From the NCBI RefSeq assembly GCF_003286085.1, contig NW_020825322.1, positions 3,162,001 through 3,226,000 on the forward strand: 64,000 nt of DNA, written 5' to 3'. The DNA is from Drosophila persimilis. Taxonomy: Eukaryota > Arthropoda > Insecta > Diptera > Drosophilidae. Of this stretch, positions 13,647 to 26,586 are shown one piece after another (positions within the stretch are counted from its first letter, which is position 1; each line of letters opens with the position of its first letter). A program made the position numbers and the translations under genes. The notes below the pieces were generated by a model. It had not been told where the DNA came from, did no database searches, and was given only the letters and a program-made list of their open reading frames with translations.

Positions 13647-16600
13647 ATGTCAGCGGCTGGTAGAGTTGATGACGAGCCGACAACGCTACCAGCTACTCAG
13701 GAACCACCATCCTCAGGCCCATCGACGCCAGCGGTGGCCGAAATAGCCGCTTCTAGTGTGAGTAGTTCTTTCCCCCCGATTCTCTCTGTGTGTTTTTCTC
13801 CGCTGGCTTCTTCGATTTGCTGACGACGACGGAAGACACGTCAACGCAAGGCGACGAGCGCTGTTATCGTCTCTTGTTTACATCTCCGCTGTTTTTCTCT
13901 TATTTTGCATTCATGTTTGATTATCGTGCAGATTCGTTCGGGATTGGCCGAGCTGGAGCTCAGATCGTCCCAGGTCCTGCAGCGACTGGAGAATGTGAAG
14001 ACCGTGCCGGGTGCGGGTGCGGGTGCAGGTGGCGACAGTCCGAACGGAGCCAGCGCCAAGGATGTCGAGGAGGAGCCTGATCCGCATTCGGTGGGTGAAG
14101 AGTTGGATCAACTGCCGTTCACCCAGCTGCGTCCTGAGCATCGTGTGCCCTCAGATATACTGAAGTCGTTGGAACAACTAGTGGCTTACACGGACAGCGA
14201 TGATGATCCCGAGTTCCCCCTGCCGGCCCTCGACGATGTCTCCCATCTGGCCCTTATCTCTCACAGCATTGTGGCGTATCTGTCGCATCTAGATCGGCAG
14301 CATTTGCTGCGTGTGACTAATAGCATATCCGGAGATGCCACCCGCTGGCTGGGCACACTGTTCCACTTCACCAATCCGGCCAGCAGCTTTCATGCAGATA
14401 ATGCTGATGCCATTCTACGCACCGTGCGCCTGGCCATCGTCGCCCGATGCCCCGGCTATCTAGAGGGCGGGATTCCGGCCCTGGCTCAGCCCTGCTTCTA
14501 CATTTCCGAGAATACGACACCGGTGAGGCTGCAGTATGCCTGCCGCCAGCTGGGCATCCCGGTAGACGCCATTAAAATCATACCCGAGCACAGTCAGTAC
14601 GGCACCATGGATCTGACCCAATTGCAGAAGCAAATCCAACTGGATTTGTCGGCCAGTAGGACCCCCCTGCTGGTGGTAGCGGACATTGGGGCATCGCTAT
14701 GTGGCTACGTGGACAGCCTGCAGCGACTACGGGACGTGTGCAAGCCGCACAACATGTGGCTTCATGCCAGTGGCCATGGCCTGGCCGCTCTCGTGTGTGC
14801 CCAGAGCCAGGGCCATGTCGACGATGTCCTGCACTCGATGGCCCTGAATTTGGGCAGCTGGCTGGGAGTTCCCAGTCTGCCCATTGTCCTGTTGCATCGT
14901 CCACTCCTGAACAGTGCTCTAAGTGCCTTCGAATCCGATCCGATCCTGTCGCGACGCCTCAACTCGCTGTCGCTGTGGACCAGTCTGCAGGCGCTGGGCA
15001 GGAAAGCGATTGCCGAACGCCTCCATGTGGCATTTCAGACATGCAGTATTCTATTCGAAATCGCCTCCAAATGCGAGGGTATTCGTGTGCTGGTAAGCTC
15101 AGAGAAAGAGAGAGAGATATTTTGGGTATTTTTAAATGAAACTCATAATTTTATGTCCCAAACAGAGTCACACACCCGGGGCACAGACTGGTGCCTCTCT
15201 GTCGGACATTATCCAGAGTCCATTCGATGTTAACACTTTATTTGACGCGGCTGCACCCGTGGTGGCGTATCAGTTCGATGGCAGCACAACCATTCCAATT
15301 TCCGGCAACCTCGAGGCTGCCGAACGCGAGACGGGGGGCCTCAAGCCCCTGGAGAAGATCAACAATGCTTCCTATTTTGATCGCCTCAACTCCTGGCTGG
15401 GCCAGATCTTGCAGCGTGACTGCCCCAATGTGAGTAGCAGCCAAACTACTCGTATCATTCAAATTTCTCACGCCTGTCGCTGTTTGACACTCTAGTTTGA
15501 CTTTGAAGTAATTGAGCATCCCACACATGGCAGCTGCATTCGCTATTGTCCCCTTGAACTGGGCCTCGGGGAGCAGCCACCCAGCTCTGAGAATCTGGAA
15601 AGCTTCGCCCAGAGTCTGGAGGCTCATGTGGACATTTTGCGGGCCACCATCAAGCACAAGGCACGATTCATTTACCTGGTGGAGCGCAGCGAGGTGTTGC
15701 GTCTCGTTCCCCTGCCTGAATGGGCGGGCATGGGCGGTGTTCGGTTTGTCCCCGAGAGCTGGGAGTCTCTACTGACGGATCAGGCCAAAACCGAGCTGAA
15801 CAAGCTCAACATTGATTTGGTCGAGGCTCTCAAGTCAACGGACAATGCCTTCTCGCTGGGCGAGGGCACTGACGGACTGATTTGTGTGCGCTTTGGCATG
15901 GTCACTCACGAGACCGAGGTGGAGGAGCTCCTTGATTTGGTTGTCACTGTTGGCAAGAGTGTCCAGGAGAACTCGCGAGTGTTGGACACCATGTCGGAGA
16001 TTGTCAAGAAGGTATATCCTCAATGTCCCTAAAATTGACTAGTCACAAGCTTGAGGTTTTTCTGTCCTCAGGGTATTGAAGCTGTCACGGCTGATCTTCA
16101 ACGCGAATCGGAGGAGAAACTCTGGCAGGAGGGCATCCTGCGGCATGTGCCCGTTGTCGGACGCGTTTTCAACTGGTGGTCCCCACCAGCCAAGGAGTCT
16201 GGCATCAAGGGCCGTAGCCTTAATCTAACCCAGGGCGTGGTCGAGAGCACGGAAAATATTTACAAGTGAGCTTGGATTTATTTAAAGAATTGAATTGACA
16301 TTTGATTAAAATGTGTGTGCATTTACAGGTACCACATGCAAATGACTGGAGCAACGGCTCATCAGCTGCCAGCGAATCGTTCGCCACCAACACCCATGGT
16401 GCAGACGCCAGTGGGTGCAACATCCACGCAACAGCAGCCCGTCTTTCCCACTGTGGAGCCCGTGGCCGGATCAGGTGAGGCTTCGCCTGACGTCCCCGAA
16501 ATGGGCTTGAATTCAGGCGGTGCAGGTACGATAGGCACAGCAGCAGTACCTCCGCCCACTCTGAACCATGTGGATCATGCTCGGACTGTCAGCCAGAGCA

Positions 16601-16662
16601 GTGCCAGCTCCTCGGTCGTCCCCGAATTGGTGGCCGCAAACAGTGCAATTAACAATAATTAA
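13647..16662 (+). CDS. CG1486: PDXDC1-type pyridoxal-dependent decarboxylase-like protein
   Basis: Six coding exons: 13647-13757, 13932-15092, 15166-15429, 15496-16011, 16072-16265 and 16329-16662. They join in frame with GT..AG introns of 62-174 nt to give about 859 residues (human PDXDC1 is about 790). The start is the first ATG after a stop-rich leader and opens with MSAAGRVDDEP. Exons 2-4 carry a group II PLP-decarboxylase fold (about residues 100-500). At the place where active enzymes have Asn-Pro-His-Lys, this protein has N-L-G-S-W (about 342-347), so the Schiff-base lysine is Ser346. The aspartate that normally binds the PLP pyridine nitrogen is also replaced (L-H-A-S-G-H). The tail is Pro/Ser/Thr-rich. 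It is likely a pseudoenzyme of unknown substrate. The CG1486 name is the fly orthologue as I remember it. The downstream neighbour is tweety, convergent. Confidence 0.9.
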
Positions 16663-17480
16663 GAGCAAAAGTAATTATTGAAAAAAAATGAAAAAGATAA
16701 CTTAACTTAGGCCCAGGCACAGCCCCAGCTTCATGAATTGATTTCTAGAGCGAATGGCCGCAAAGCAAATATCAAAGGACAACGACAAGGATGACAAGGC
16801 TTAGCAAACCGCAGAACAGAGCTATAAAAAGGAAAAGAATATTATATAGAAGGCTGGCTTTAGCCCAAATCACCACCTTCCCCTTAAAACAAAACCTAAC
16901 AACCCTTCAAACGAGAAGATGAAAAACCAACAATTCCAAAGATTTTTCTCTTATACAAATTTGAAAAGAAAAACCTATAAAATTGCTATGTATTTATATA
17001 TTGCCTATTTTTATGATCTTATACATTTTATTTTATATAAATTTTATTATACTTTATTCCGATCATTGTTGTTGTTGTTGTCTCTAATCCCAAGCCGAAA
17101 AAGAGCGAAAATCCAACAGAATTTTCCCTGTCAACCCATATATGTTTTTTTTTGTTTAATGCTTTGATTATATTTTATCTCCTTATTTGTATTTATTATT
17201 CCGATGCAAGTACCTTTGAGAAAGATGTATATATATGTATATATACATATATATTTTGGCAATTGTTCAATGTTCAATTGTGTGTGGCACTAAATTGCTC
17301 TATTCTAATTTTTTTAAGAAGCTATATAAGTGAGAGAAACCACAAAAGAAATGAAAGAAATATACTTAATAATAAAATATATTTATTATACAAAATGCTG
17401 CTATAAAAAGAAAACAAATTCTGCACAAAATATGATAGAAGCAACAAACAAACAGACAAAAATAAATTGTGTAATAATTT
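16663..17480 (+). other. 3' untranslated region of the PDXDC1-like gene
   Basis: AT-rich text after the stop codon. It contains a good poly(A) signal AATAAA at 17371-17376 and another AATAAA near 17459. No open frame of interest. Confidence 0.5.
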
Positions 17481-20400
17481 AGACAAAGATGGTGTCTTTT
17501 TTTCTCTAGCCGTCCTACACTAATTAATGTTTATCCAGTTTATCATATCTAATCTTATCCGAGGTGCTGCTTACGCAAAATCAAAGCTGAACAAAGAAAA
17601 CAAATTTGGTTCCGTTGAATTTTTGGGTCAAATTTAACACAAACATGGTACGAATTAAATACTATCAAGAACTGCACAATTTTCTGGAGGGACTCGCTCA
17701 TATCAGTTGATTGTTCCTAAAACTATAATAACAACAGCTACAGATACAATGGATGGTTAGATTTATCTTTTTCAAATACTCTAAAGTGGAAGCCAGAAGC
17801 TTTACCTTCTTTAAGATCTGTCTATACGCTTTAGCTATCTTACCCTTGAGTAATGTTTAATCTTTGACTTTCCGCTTCTCCCATTAAAACAAATTTTCTC
17901 CATCTAACTAATGCAATTAAATTTTATATTTATATTTTATTTAATATTTTTGTTGGGTTTTTTTTAGCGCTTTAATTTGTTGCTGCTTGCTTCTGAAATA
18001 AATGTTTCCATCCAGGGGGGTTTTGTCTTGTTATTTCCGTTTCCCCATTCGTTTCTTGTGTTTTTGTTTTCTATTTCTGCGCATAAAATATTTTCAATCC
18101 AGACATTTTTGACTCCCCGCCCCACCCATTTCGGTGCCATCCCGAATATTTTTCTGGGGGAAACGGATTTCTGGAGACACACACTTATTAATTAAATTTT
18201 GTTTCGTTTTTTATTCCTTACAAGAGTGTTCAAACTTTTCTTATGATTTGTTAGATTTAATTTTTTGTTTAATATGCAACTAAGCGGTTCCATTTTTTGC
18301 CTCTGTTCTTTACATTCTCTTTAACTAATTATATGTCTGCATATATACTATATAAATAGTTATATAAGTATATATGTATGTATGCATATGTTGTACAACT
18401 GGATCTTGTCTTATGTTTTTGCTGCTTATTGCTGCTGCCGTTGAGCCTTCGAAAAGAATCGCTATTTTCGCTAATTTTGTTTCGATTTTTGAATTCTTCA
18501 GTTTGCGGATTTTTTCTTCATCTTTTTTTATAACCTTGCTTTGTCTGTATTTTGTTTGTTTTATGTTTTGCTTCTTTTGTTTTGTAATAACTACAACGCG
18601 TACGATGACAACATTTAACACAGAAATATATTTACGAACTAATTATGTAATATTATTATATATATATATATGTATTTATATATATATGTATAATATTAAT
18701 TTTATGTTTGAATGTAATTTCGACCTAGGTCCGAAACGGTCAAGACCAAATGGATCTCTCTTCTTGGGGGGGTTCACGTTTCTTGGTACCTTTATTTTTC
18801 TTTTTTGGGGCTGAATGGGGGATCCCCTATTAAGGTTCGAACCGATTCTGTTCGGTTTTTTTTAGTGTTTAATTTAAAGTTTTTTTAAACCTCCCCCCGG
18901 TGGAGAAGAGCTTTACATACAATCTCTCTAAAAGGGGTTGCGTTTTTAAATAATTTTCTGGTTGTTTTTGTTTTTGTTTTTGCTTGGTTGTGTATAACAT
19001 ATGTACTTTGTATTTGTATAATAAGCGAATAAAAAAACTTGATTAGTTTGTTCATTTTTTTGTCTTTACACGATCTATACATATTTACTTTTAAAAACGT
19101 TATTTTTCCAGTGTGTGTTTGTTTCTTTTTTTTGTAAGATTATTGGGTAAATTTCGTCTTGAGTACTACTCCATCGTTAATATTTTACAATTGATCATTT
19201 CATTGCGATTTAGTGTATATAATATGATCACTGATTGGTTATCAGTGAAGGTTTGTTTTTACGAATATATGTATATTAGTATCTATGTATATAGCTATTC
19301 AATATATCTGTAAATGTTGTGAACTTTCGCTGTGTGTTTCGGGCAGTGTTCGGGGTTGCCTTAGTTGGTTGGCCTCGTTCGTCGCTTCGTTGGCCTCTGG
19401 TCTGGTCTCTACTCTGACTCGGGGAATTCCTCTAAAAGGAACTCTATCCCCACAACTCGATCGATTATTCTTTGCGGGTTTGCTGTTGCTTTTTCTGTTG
19501 CTTTTGCTGCAGTATACTCGTAGTTGATAGGCATTTGTGTGTCTGTATATATAACTAGCTATATTTAATATATATCATATATATATCTATTTAACTTTGC
19601 AGTTTGGTGTCTTCTTTGTCAGTTTCTGGGGGAAAGACTAGTTGTTGGGAGGGCAGTACTTTCTGTTATGATCTGTTCTGTTAGTTCATATATTGCTATT
19701 CGGTTCCAATGACAAGTCTAGAATCTAAATCTCGTTTTTTTCTGGTTATCGTTTGTCTTCGTTTGGTTTAAGCTATACTCGTACTTCATATATGTATGTA
19801 TGCTTGGGCTCGTTCCCCTTCCTGCCTTTCGTTTAGCTACTAAATGTACAGTTAGTACTACTATATATTCCAATTATATATCTATACTGTAATGTATATA
19901 TTTATTTGTTGGTTGTTCGTGTTCCTGTGTGTATAGTTGTATAGTTGTATATTCATATGTGCTAGTTTATGTATAATAAATGCATTCCATGTTAAGCTTA
20001 GGTTAGATACACAATAAAATCGCAGGGGTCAAATCCAAACGAAGTCTACTCGTTCCGTTCGTCTCGTCTGTCTGCCCGTTCCTAAATCGATTCAACCCCC
20101 AGCCAGTCCCAGGCGATCCGCAATCTTTGGATCAACCTGACGCACAACCCAGACACAGGACAGAGTCGAGCACTACCTACTACCACCGGCCATCCGAACC
20201 GAATGCTTGGAGATGCGTGGAAATATGGGGGCAAGGAATATCTGTTGGAGTGACCTTTTAAAAGTAATCAATAATTCAATCATTCAGTTATTCACTATTT
20301 GAAGCCAGAAGAGTCATGTTAACAGATTTTCCCAGGATATCCAGATTTCCAATGTTGGAATGACTAGAGTTAAAAATAGTTATCACACATCACGCACTAT

Positions 20401-21532
20401 AAAATAGTTCAGTGAATCAGTTTAAATGCAAAATTCTGTTCGAAAGAGCTTACTGATAGGAGAAATCGATCTATTTACCATGCAATGTACAGAGTATAGT
20501 ATTAGTTGAATGATTGCTTGATTATCGTTTTCGACAACTGAACATACATATACGAATTAACCAATTATTAAAAATATCAACAGATCTAAGGAATATTGAT
20601 TTCCTTTAAGGAAATATAGGAATATTGAAGGATTTGCCCCCACATCTTCCACACACACACATTTGGATTCAGAGGCCCGTGTTTCTAGATAAAAATTGAC
20701 TCTCGACAAGTGCCATAAGTACATAAAAAAAACACGTTTGCTAACTTTCAACTACATTTCGATTCCTAGAACTTATAAACTACGATCCCGATTTTAATTT
20801 TCTGGGTGAAGATTTATCCTTTTGTTTTTGTTTATAGATTAATGTTGTATATTACAATATTCTTGTCCCCATAATTGCTGTCTGTCTCTTGGCTTTTAAA
20901 TAAATTTTTTTAAAATTGTTGTCTTTTAACAATTTTAAAAAGTGTTTCTGTAGCGATTGGTAAAAATATGCTATTATCAAAAAGGAATAACCGTGTCTTT
21001 ATAGACTTATATGAATTCATAGATCGTTGATATATGTTACATATATGTTCTATATATAGTATGGTATATATATATATAGTATATATATAGTATAAGTCAA
21101 ATATCTAAATATGCACGAGTTTTGTCGGTCTGTCTGTGTGCGTTTATAGTGTATATATTTATATATATCCCATGTAGATTTAGATATATACGTAAGGTCT
21201 AGTGTATAGTATATACAAAAGTCGAATTGTGGGCTATCCATCGTAATAGCTTTCACTTGCATAGGATGCACAAAGAAGGATTCCGGTTGTAGGATACGAT
21301 TACGATAAATGCAACAAATCAAGAAACAGGAACAGTCGCCACTAATTCCACCCCACCCCATCTCCTTTTTGTTCTAATCCATCTCATTCTCGCGCCATGT
21401 GTCTATAATACAAAAAAGTCTAGAAGTAATGTCCGCTGGAAGACGCCAAAACCCATGCCCAAGCCCAAGCCCATCCCAGCCCGTTTTCAATTACATTCCC
21501 ATTCCCATTCCCATTCCCATTGCTATTCCTTT
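17481..21532 (-). other. AT-rich region between convergent genes, probably including the long tweety 3' UTR
   Basis: About 4 kb of T-rich plus-strand sequence (A-rich on the minus strand) with many TATATA and TATGTATG tracts. T-richness on the plus strand fits transcription from the minus strand, so much of it may be the tweety 3' UTR. I cannot place its poly(A) site. No coding gene is recognised. Confidence 0.4.
21494..21522. repeat. CATTCC hexamer repeat
   Basis: Five near-perfect CATTCC-type units, 11 bases from the tweety stop codon on its 3' side. Confidence 0.85.
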
Positions 21533-22854
21533 TTACAGCTCGGTCACCGCATAGTTGCTCTCGTCGGTTATCGCTGGCGGCGGCGGCGGTAGATCATCAT
21601 CATCATCCACTGTGGAGCCCACTCCAGCCGCTGTGGCGACGCTTCCTCCGCCGTTGTGTAGGGCCAGACCGTTGCCCGCCTTTCCATTGGCCGCCTGTCC
21701 CATCCGGGCCTTGGGGGGAGTCGCTTCCACATGATGTGCCGTCTGTGCCTCAAGCGGCGGCGGTGGCAGTGATGTGTCCTCGCTGTTGTTGTTGGGGCCA
21801 CCGTTTTGGAGGCCCACGACGGCGGCTCCTCCGCTTTCGCTCAGCATTTGCGTGGGCTGTGCAGATGGCGGTGGTGGCGATGTGGGCGTTCCAATGCGGG
21901 GCGGTGGAATGGCTTTCATCTGCGGCGGCAGCTTCATCGGCGGTCGCTGCAGGGTCCTGGCAGGGGGCGAGGAGGAGTTTTCAAAGGATAGTACGAATAC
22001 AGATCGGAGGCAATACCTACTTGGAATAGTTTTGATGATGCGCCTGCTGCTTTTGCTGGTAGATGGACTCCACCTTGGGCTGCTCCGCATCTTTGGGTAT
22101 CTCCGGCAAGGGACAATTCAGAATCGAGGGCTTGTACTTGGGATCAAACTTTCCGCCCTGCCGCAGGGTGGAGCACTTGTAGATCTGCTTATCCCGATCG
22201 TAGATGGCCGTGTCCATTGCAGTGCTAATGGGTACTACATCCGACTCGGGCTGCTGCGGGTGCGGGTGCGGATGCTGATGCTGCTGCTGCTGCTGTTGGG
22301 GATGTGGCTGGTGCTGTTGAGGCGACTTGAGCTGGTGCAGCTGTTGCTGCTGCTGCGACGGCGGCGGGGGCTGGGCATGTTGCTGCTGCTGGTGGGGATT
22401 GGGTGGCGGTACTGCCCCCGGATGATGATGGGCCGGTATCTGTGGTCCAGCCTGGCTATTCTGCCGCCGCATCGTGGCCAGATTGGAAACATAAATTGAG
22501 CCCTGGCTGACGGCCACCAGCGGCTGGTAGATCGAATGCGGATTCCCATTGGCGGCCAGCTGAGGGGCCAGATGGGCCGGAATCTGCTGATAGATCTGGC
22601 TCTGACCCGGCGGCAGGTGATGCGGGGCATGATGGGCCGCCGCTGCCGCCGCCGCCGCCGCCGTCGTATAGGTGCCATATTGCTGGGCCTGTGCCTGGGC
22701 TTGGGCCTGCTGCTGGTGGTAAATGGCGTGCTGATGCTGGACCGCAGCGGCCACGGCGGCAGCCGAATGCGAGTGCGGATGCTGATGCTGGTGCGGATGC
22801 GGGTGTGGGTGCTGGTGTGGATGATGGCAGTAAATGGGTTGGGGTCCTCCCATT

Positions 22855-22886
<32 letters not shown>

Positions 22887-25800
22887 GTGCTGTTGCTGGG
22901 CCTGCTGCTGGGCATGCGCCTGTGCGGCCTGGACCTGGGCCTGTGTTGTGGGCGGCATATTGGCGGCGAGTGCGGAAGCGGCTGCGGCTGCTGCTGCTGC
23001 GGGGGGTGGCGACGGTTTTCAGTAAAAGTCATTGGCTTCCAAAGTTTTGCATTGTTTGCTTAGGGTTGCATATTTACCATTATTGGGACCTACAAAAAGC
23101 CACACACAACACACATTTCAATTAGCAAGGCGGATGGAGGATACGGATGCGGATACGGATGTGGATGTGGATGCGGATGCGGATGCAGGATGAGGAGGTC
23201 GACGAGTCAATGCAGCGATGGACGATAGATGGGCGCATACATTGCATGTAAAGAAAGATCCAAAGATACAAAGAAACCATGAGAACGAATTGAGCTATAG
23301 ATAAAACACGCCTGTTGTCCGAGCAGTTTGGAGATATGCTACTGATTCGAAATTCCAGCTATTGGATCTACAATTTCATTTCATCTTTTATCTACGGCGG
23401 GGTGCTATCGTCATGCCCCGTCAACAGAGGCGGCGCACGGGTGTTCACCTGTTCTTCGTCTCTGACCAATCCCCCCGCTGCCTACTCAGAATCGTCAGTC
23501 CCAGAATCCAGTAACAAAAAACAGAGAATGCATGAAAACCCAGTACACTTTTCTTGGGCATGAAAAATGTTAAAAAACCTAAAGTTTGGCTTGGTAGATC
23601 CATTGCTTCTACACAAATCAAATATCACATGAAAGGTCATACTCTTCTCTTTATAATCCATCAATTTTTGCAGCTGCAGATGCCGACTGAAAACTATGAA
23701 AGTGCGCAAGTCTGCAAAAAGCAGTTTTTTAATCTTTAAAAACTTTTTTGCGGTATATTCGGAAAATTGCACCTGGCCTACCATCCTATTTTTGTAACAT
23801 TTATAGAGAAATGTATGTTTTTTAAAAGGATAAGCGTTGCTTTTAAGTCGAAAATAGGCCATGAATCGGTTATTAACAGGCTATATGTATATCGTTATTC
23901 GAACATATCCGTAAACTGAAAGGGTGGGTAACTATTTGCACAAAAACCGATTTTAAACAACAACTTATCTCACATATATGCCACTTAGGGTTCAATCAGC
24001 AACTGGTGCTAGTGGAAATATGTAGTACTAAAATCTAAATAGTTATGCTTGTCTTATAAATCTATTACGAACCGTTTTTCTATCGCTTTTTAGCCAAATC
24101 TTCTAGAAGTTATCCACTATCATAAGCTAACAAACCATTTAAGCGATATTCCACTCTAAGGATATGGATAGATACATGGAATGTATTCTAAACCCAGTTT
24201 AAAATCGGAAAAAGCCTTCGTTTAGTTTGGTTTAAAAACCACTAGCCACAATCCACAGCTCAATTCGATTTCCGAACCCCATTGAGGCTCCCGACAGATC
24301 AACAATAAAGATCCATATAATGATTGATAGATAGATAGATAGATAAAGAGAGAGAGAAAATACATGGTTTGTGGGTGTGGGTGTGACGTGGTATGTACCG
24401 AGTGTACGGGCGCTGATCCACGCTGATTTCGTGGGTACCACTTACCAGTCATGTGCGTGGGGCTGTGATTATGCGACGGAAGTCGTCCCAGCGTGTGGGT
24501 ACCCATGGCCCGCATGTTCTGCTGGATGTGTGCGTGGGCCATCATCTCGTGCTGCTGCCGCTTGCTGGGATGCTGGAGTGTGTGCGAGCCGCTGATAACC
24601 GGCGGGCTGAAGTGCCTGCAACGACACCGGATGCACAGAGATCGAAAGAGAGAGAGAGAGAGAGAAGAGAGAGAGAATGGAGGCGGGAAACGGGTTGGGT
24701 TCAAGCTACGGCAGGACACGAGTGGGGGCGAATCACCCAACGGGGGGATCACCCCGGTGCATCGGCCAAAACATACCCATTATGATTGCGCGGCAAAGTC
24801 CGGGCAGCGTTCATCATCTGCTGATGGTTCTGCGGTGCCGGATGCGATATATATGACGGCTCATCCACCTGGGCATAGTCGTTCCGCTTGCGTATGTAGA
24901 TCCACGTGTGCGAGTCCACCCACACCATAATCGTCAGCAGTATGGCCGCAATGAAGCTGGCAATCAGCATCAGCACCAGTCCCAGCAATCCTCCCTCGCA
25001 GAGTCCCCGGGCGGCTGCCAGAAAGTTATGATGCACTGCCTTGCAATCGACCAGAGCCGTCAGCTGGGTCAGAAGCCGTTCGCTGCTATTGAGATCTGCA
25101 TTCACCGCTCCCAGCTTCGGCTGCAGGCCCGAGGACTTGAACAGCACCAGGGATATCTTCATCACGGTGGCCATGGCACTGCGGGCATTGTTCAGCGAGT
25201 TCTGCGACTCTCGCAGCCGCTGGGTGAACGGGTTCGTGTGCCCCGGCTCGCATTGGGTGTAGTGCAGCAGCACGTTCGTGGGCAGGTCCCGGGGGGCCGT
25301 GGATACCAGGAAATCCGCTGGGCTTATGCACAGATCGCCCACAGCCACCGAGGAGGAGAGATACAGGCCGGACATCAGCCAGGAGCCAGTTACGGCCAGC
25401 AGACCGCACACGCTAAAGAGTATCAGGGCGCATCGCGAGTGCCTGGCCACGCCCACTAGCAGAACAGCACAAAGGACAAGGAGTAGGGCTAGGGTAGCCA
25501 CTGTGCCCGGCCAGCGTATCAGTTCCCACTGGTCGCCGCGCTTCAGAGAGAAAAAACAAAAATGGAAAGCGGGAAAATATAGAGGAGTTTCTAACAAGGG
25601 GTGCATCCGGACTTACTGTCAGAAAGTGTGTCATGGAGATGCCCATCAGGGGTCGTCGTATATCGCTGGCTGCATTCGTGGCCAAGGTCACATTGCCCTG
25701 GACAATGTTCAGCGAAACAAAGAGCTTGGATAGAGCCGTCTGATTGGACACCGGTTGATCGAAAATATCCGCCAGCTCCACCAGCTGCGGCCTGATGCGA

Positions 25801-26586
25801 TTCGTCAGCGTGTTCTCCAGTATGTGCGTCTGATTCCTGATGGTCGTCACAAGATTGTCCACCTTCCGTCCGGCGGTCAGCACCTCGAGCAATCCATTGT
25901 GCAGATCGTCGTTTCCGTAAAGGCCCAGGCCGATGGCGGCACAGCACATCACAGTCACAATCGAGAGGGCCACCTTCAGGCTGGTTATCGAATGGGCCGG
26001 GCGGGGTTTCCGGTCGCAGCATCTGGTCATCAGATAGAAGAGTAGTCCCAGCAGCGAGACGATAAGTAGCGCCGCTGGCACCGATCCCAGGATGCCCAGA
26101 CTCTGTGCAAATAAAACCGATAAATTTGTAATTGAAGTAGGAAGCAATTGTACAGTGAAAACTCTTCTGATTGGACACCTGTCGTTACAGTCGTTGTAGA
26201 CAAACAGAGTCAAAATATTTGTGGCGGACAACAGCTCGAAATTGGAATTTAAGAACAAAATCTAAGAATGAAACGAAGTTATCCCCATAAAACATACTTA
26301 AACATACTTCAAGCCTTCTAAAGTTATCCGCCCAACGGAATATATATTTATTTATCTTCTTCTATATTTAAGAAATTGTCCCACAATGTAAACATACATA
26401 GTTTTAGATTTAGTTTTTAGCAATATTTATTTATTTATCTTTGCTCACCTCTAGGTAGATCTCATCGTTGGGCCGGAACGTGCTGTTGATCTTGTGGAAT
26501 GTGATGTTGTAGTGGGGCAGGGCATGGAGCAGCTTGGCTATCACCGGGACCTTGTATTGATCCGTAAACTCGTGATAGTCGCCCAT
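21533..26586 (-). CDS. tty: Tweety, TTYH-family membrane protein
   Basis: Minus-strand coding exons: 26586-26449, 26102-25617, 25540-24777, 24615-24446, a probable 12-nt exon 23089-23078, 22996-22021 and 21956-21533. They join in frame to about 989 residues. The N-terminus MGDYHEFTDQYKVP is typical of tweety homologues. Five hydrophobic segments lie near residues 50-71, 90-109, 219-240, 245-263 and 391-415, with NQT and NVT glycosylation sites in the first long loop and conserved Cys in the second, as in the family. TTYH proteins were described as chloride-type channels; later structural work disputes a pore. The C-terminal 450 residues are cytoplasmic and rich in Gln, His, Pro and Ala, with several YxxP-like tyrosine motifs, ending in YAVTEL. 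The gene is divergent from fliI, as in D. melanogaster, where the name refers to that neighbour. Confidence 0.93.
22856..22900 (-). repeat. Poly-Gln coding CAG/CAA tract in tweety
   Basis: Read on the minus strand, this encodes a nearly pure Gln run. It is followed by alternating His-Pro/His-Gln repeats (22750-22850) and an Ala run (22640-22670). Such tracts vary in length within and between species. Confidence 0.85.
23078..23089 (-). other. tty: Probable 12-nt microexon of tweety
   Basis: Twelve bases are flanked on the minus strand by a T-rich acceptor ending TTTTTGTAG and a donor GTAAATATG. Inclusion adds Gly-Pro-Asn-Asn without changing the phase between the exons at 24615-24446 and 22996-22021. 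Skipping also keeps the frame, so the exon could be optional. Confidence 0.5.
23132..23190. repeat. GGATGC/GGATAC hexamer minisatellite
   Basis: Nine or so imperfect hexamers inside the tweety intron, about 45 bases upstream (in transcription sense) of the microexon. Confidence 0.85.
24326..24345. repeat. GATA tetranucleotide microsatellite
   Basis: Five GATA units followed by GA repeats, in the tweety intron. Confidence 0.9.

Noticed and set aside
22235-23063. Long Arg/Ser-rich and Leu/Arg-rich frames on both strands in the tweety tail region
   Set aside because: They are alternative-frame shadows of the Gln/His repeat exon of tweety.
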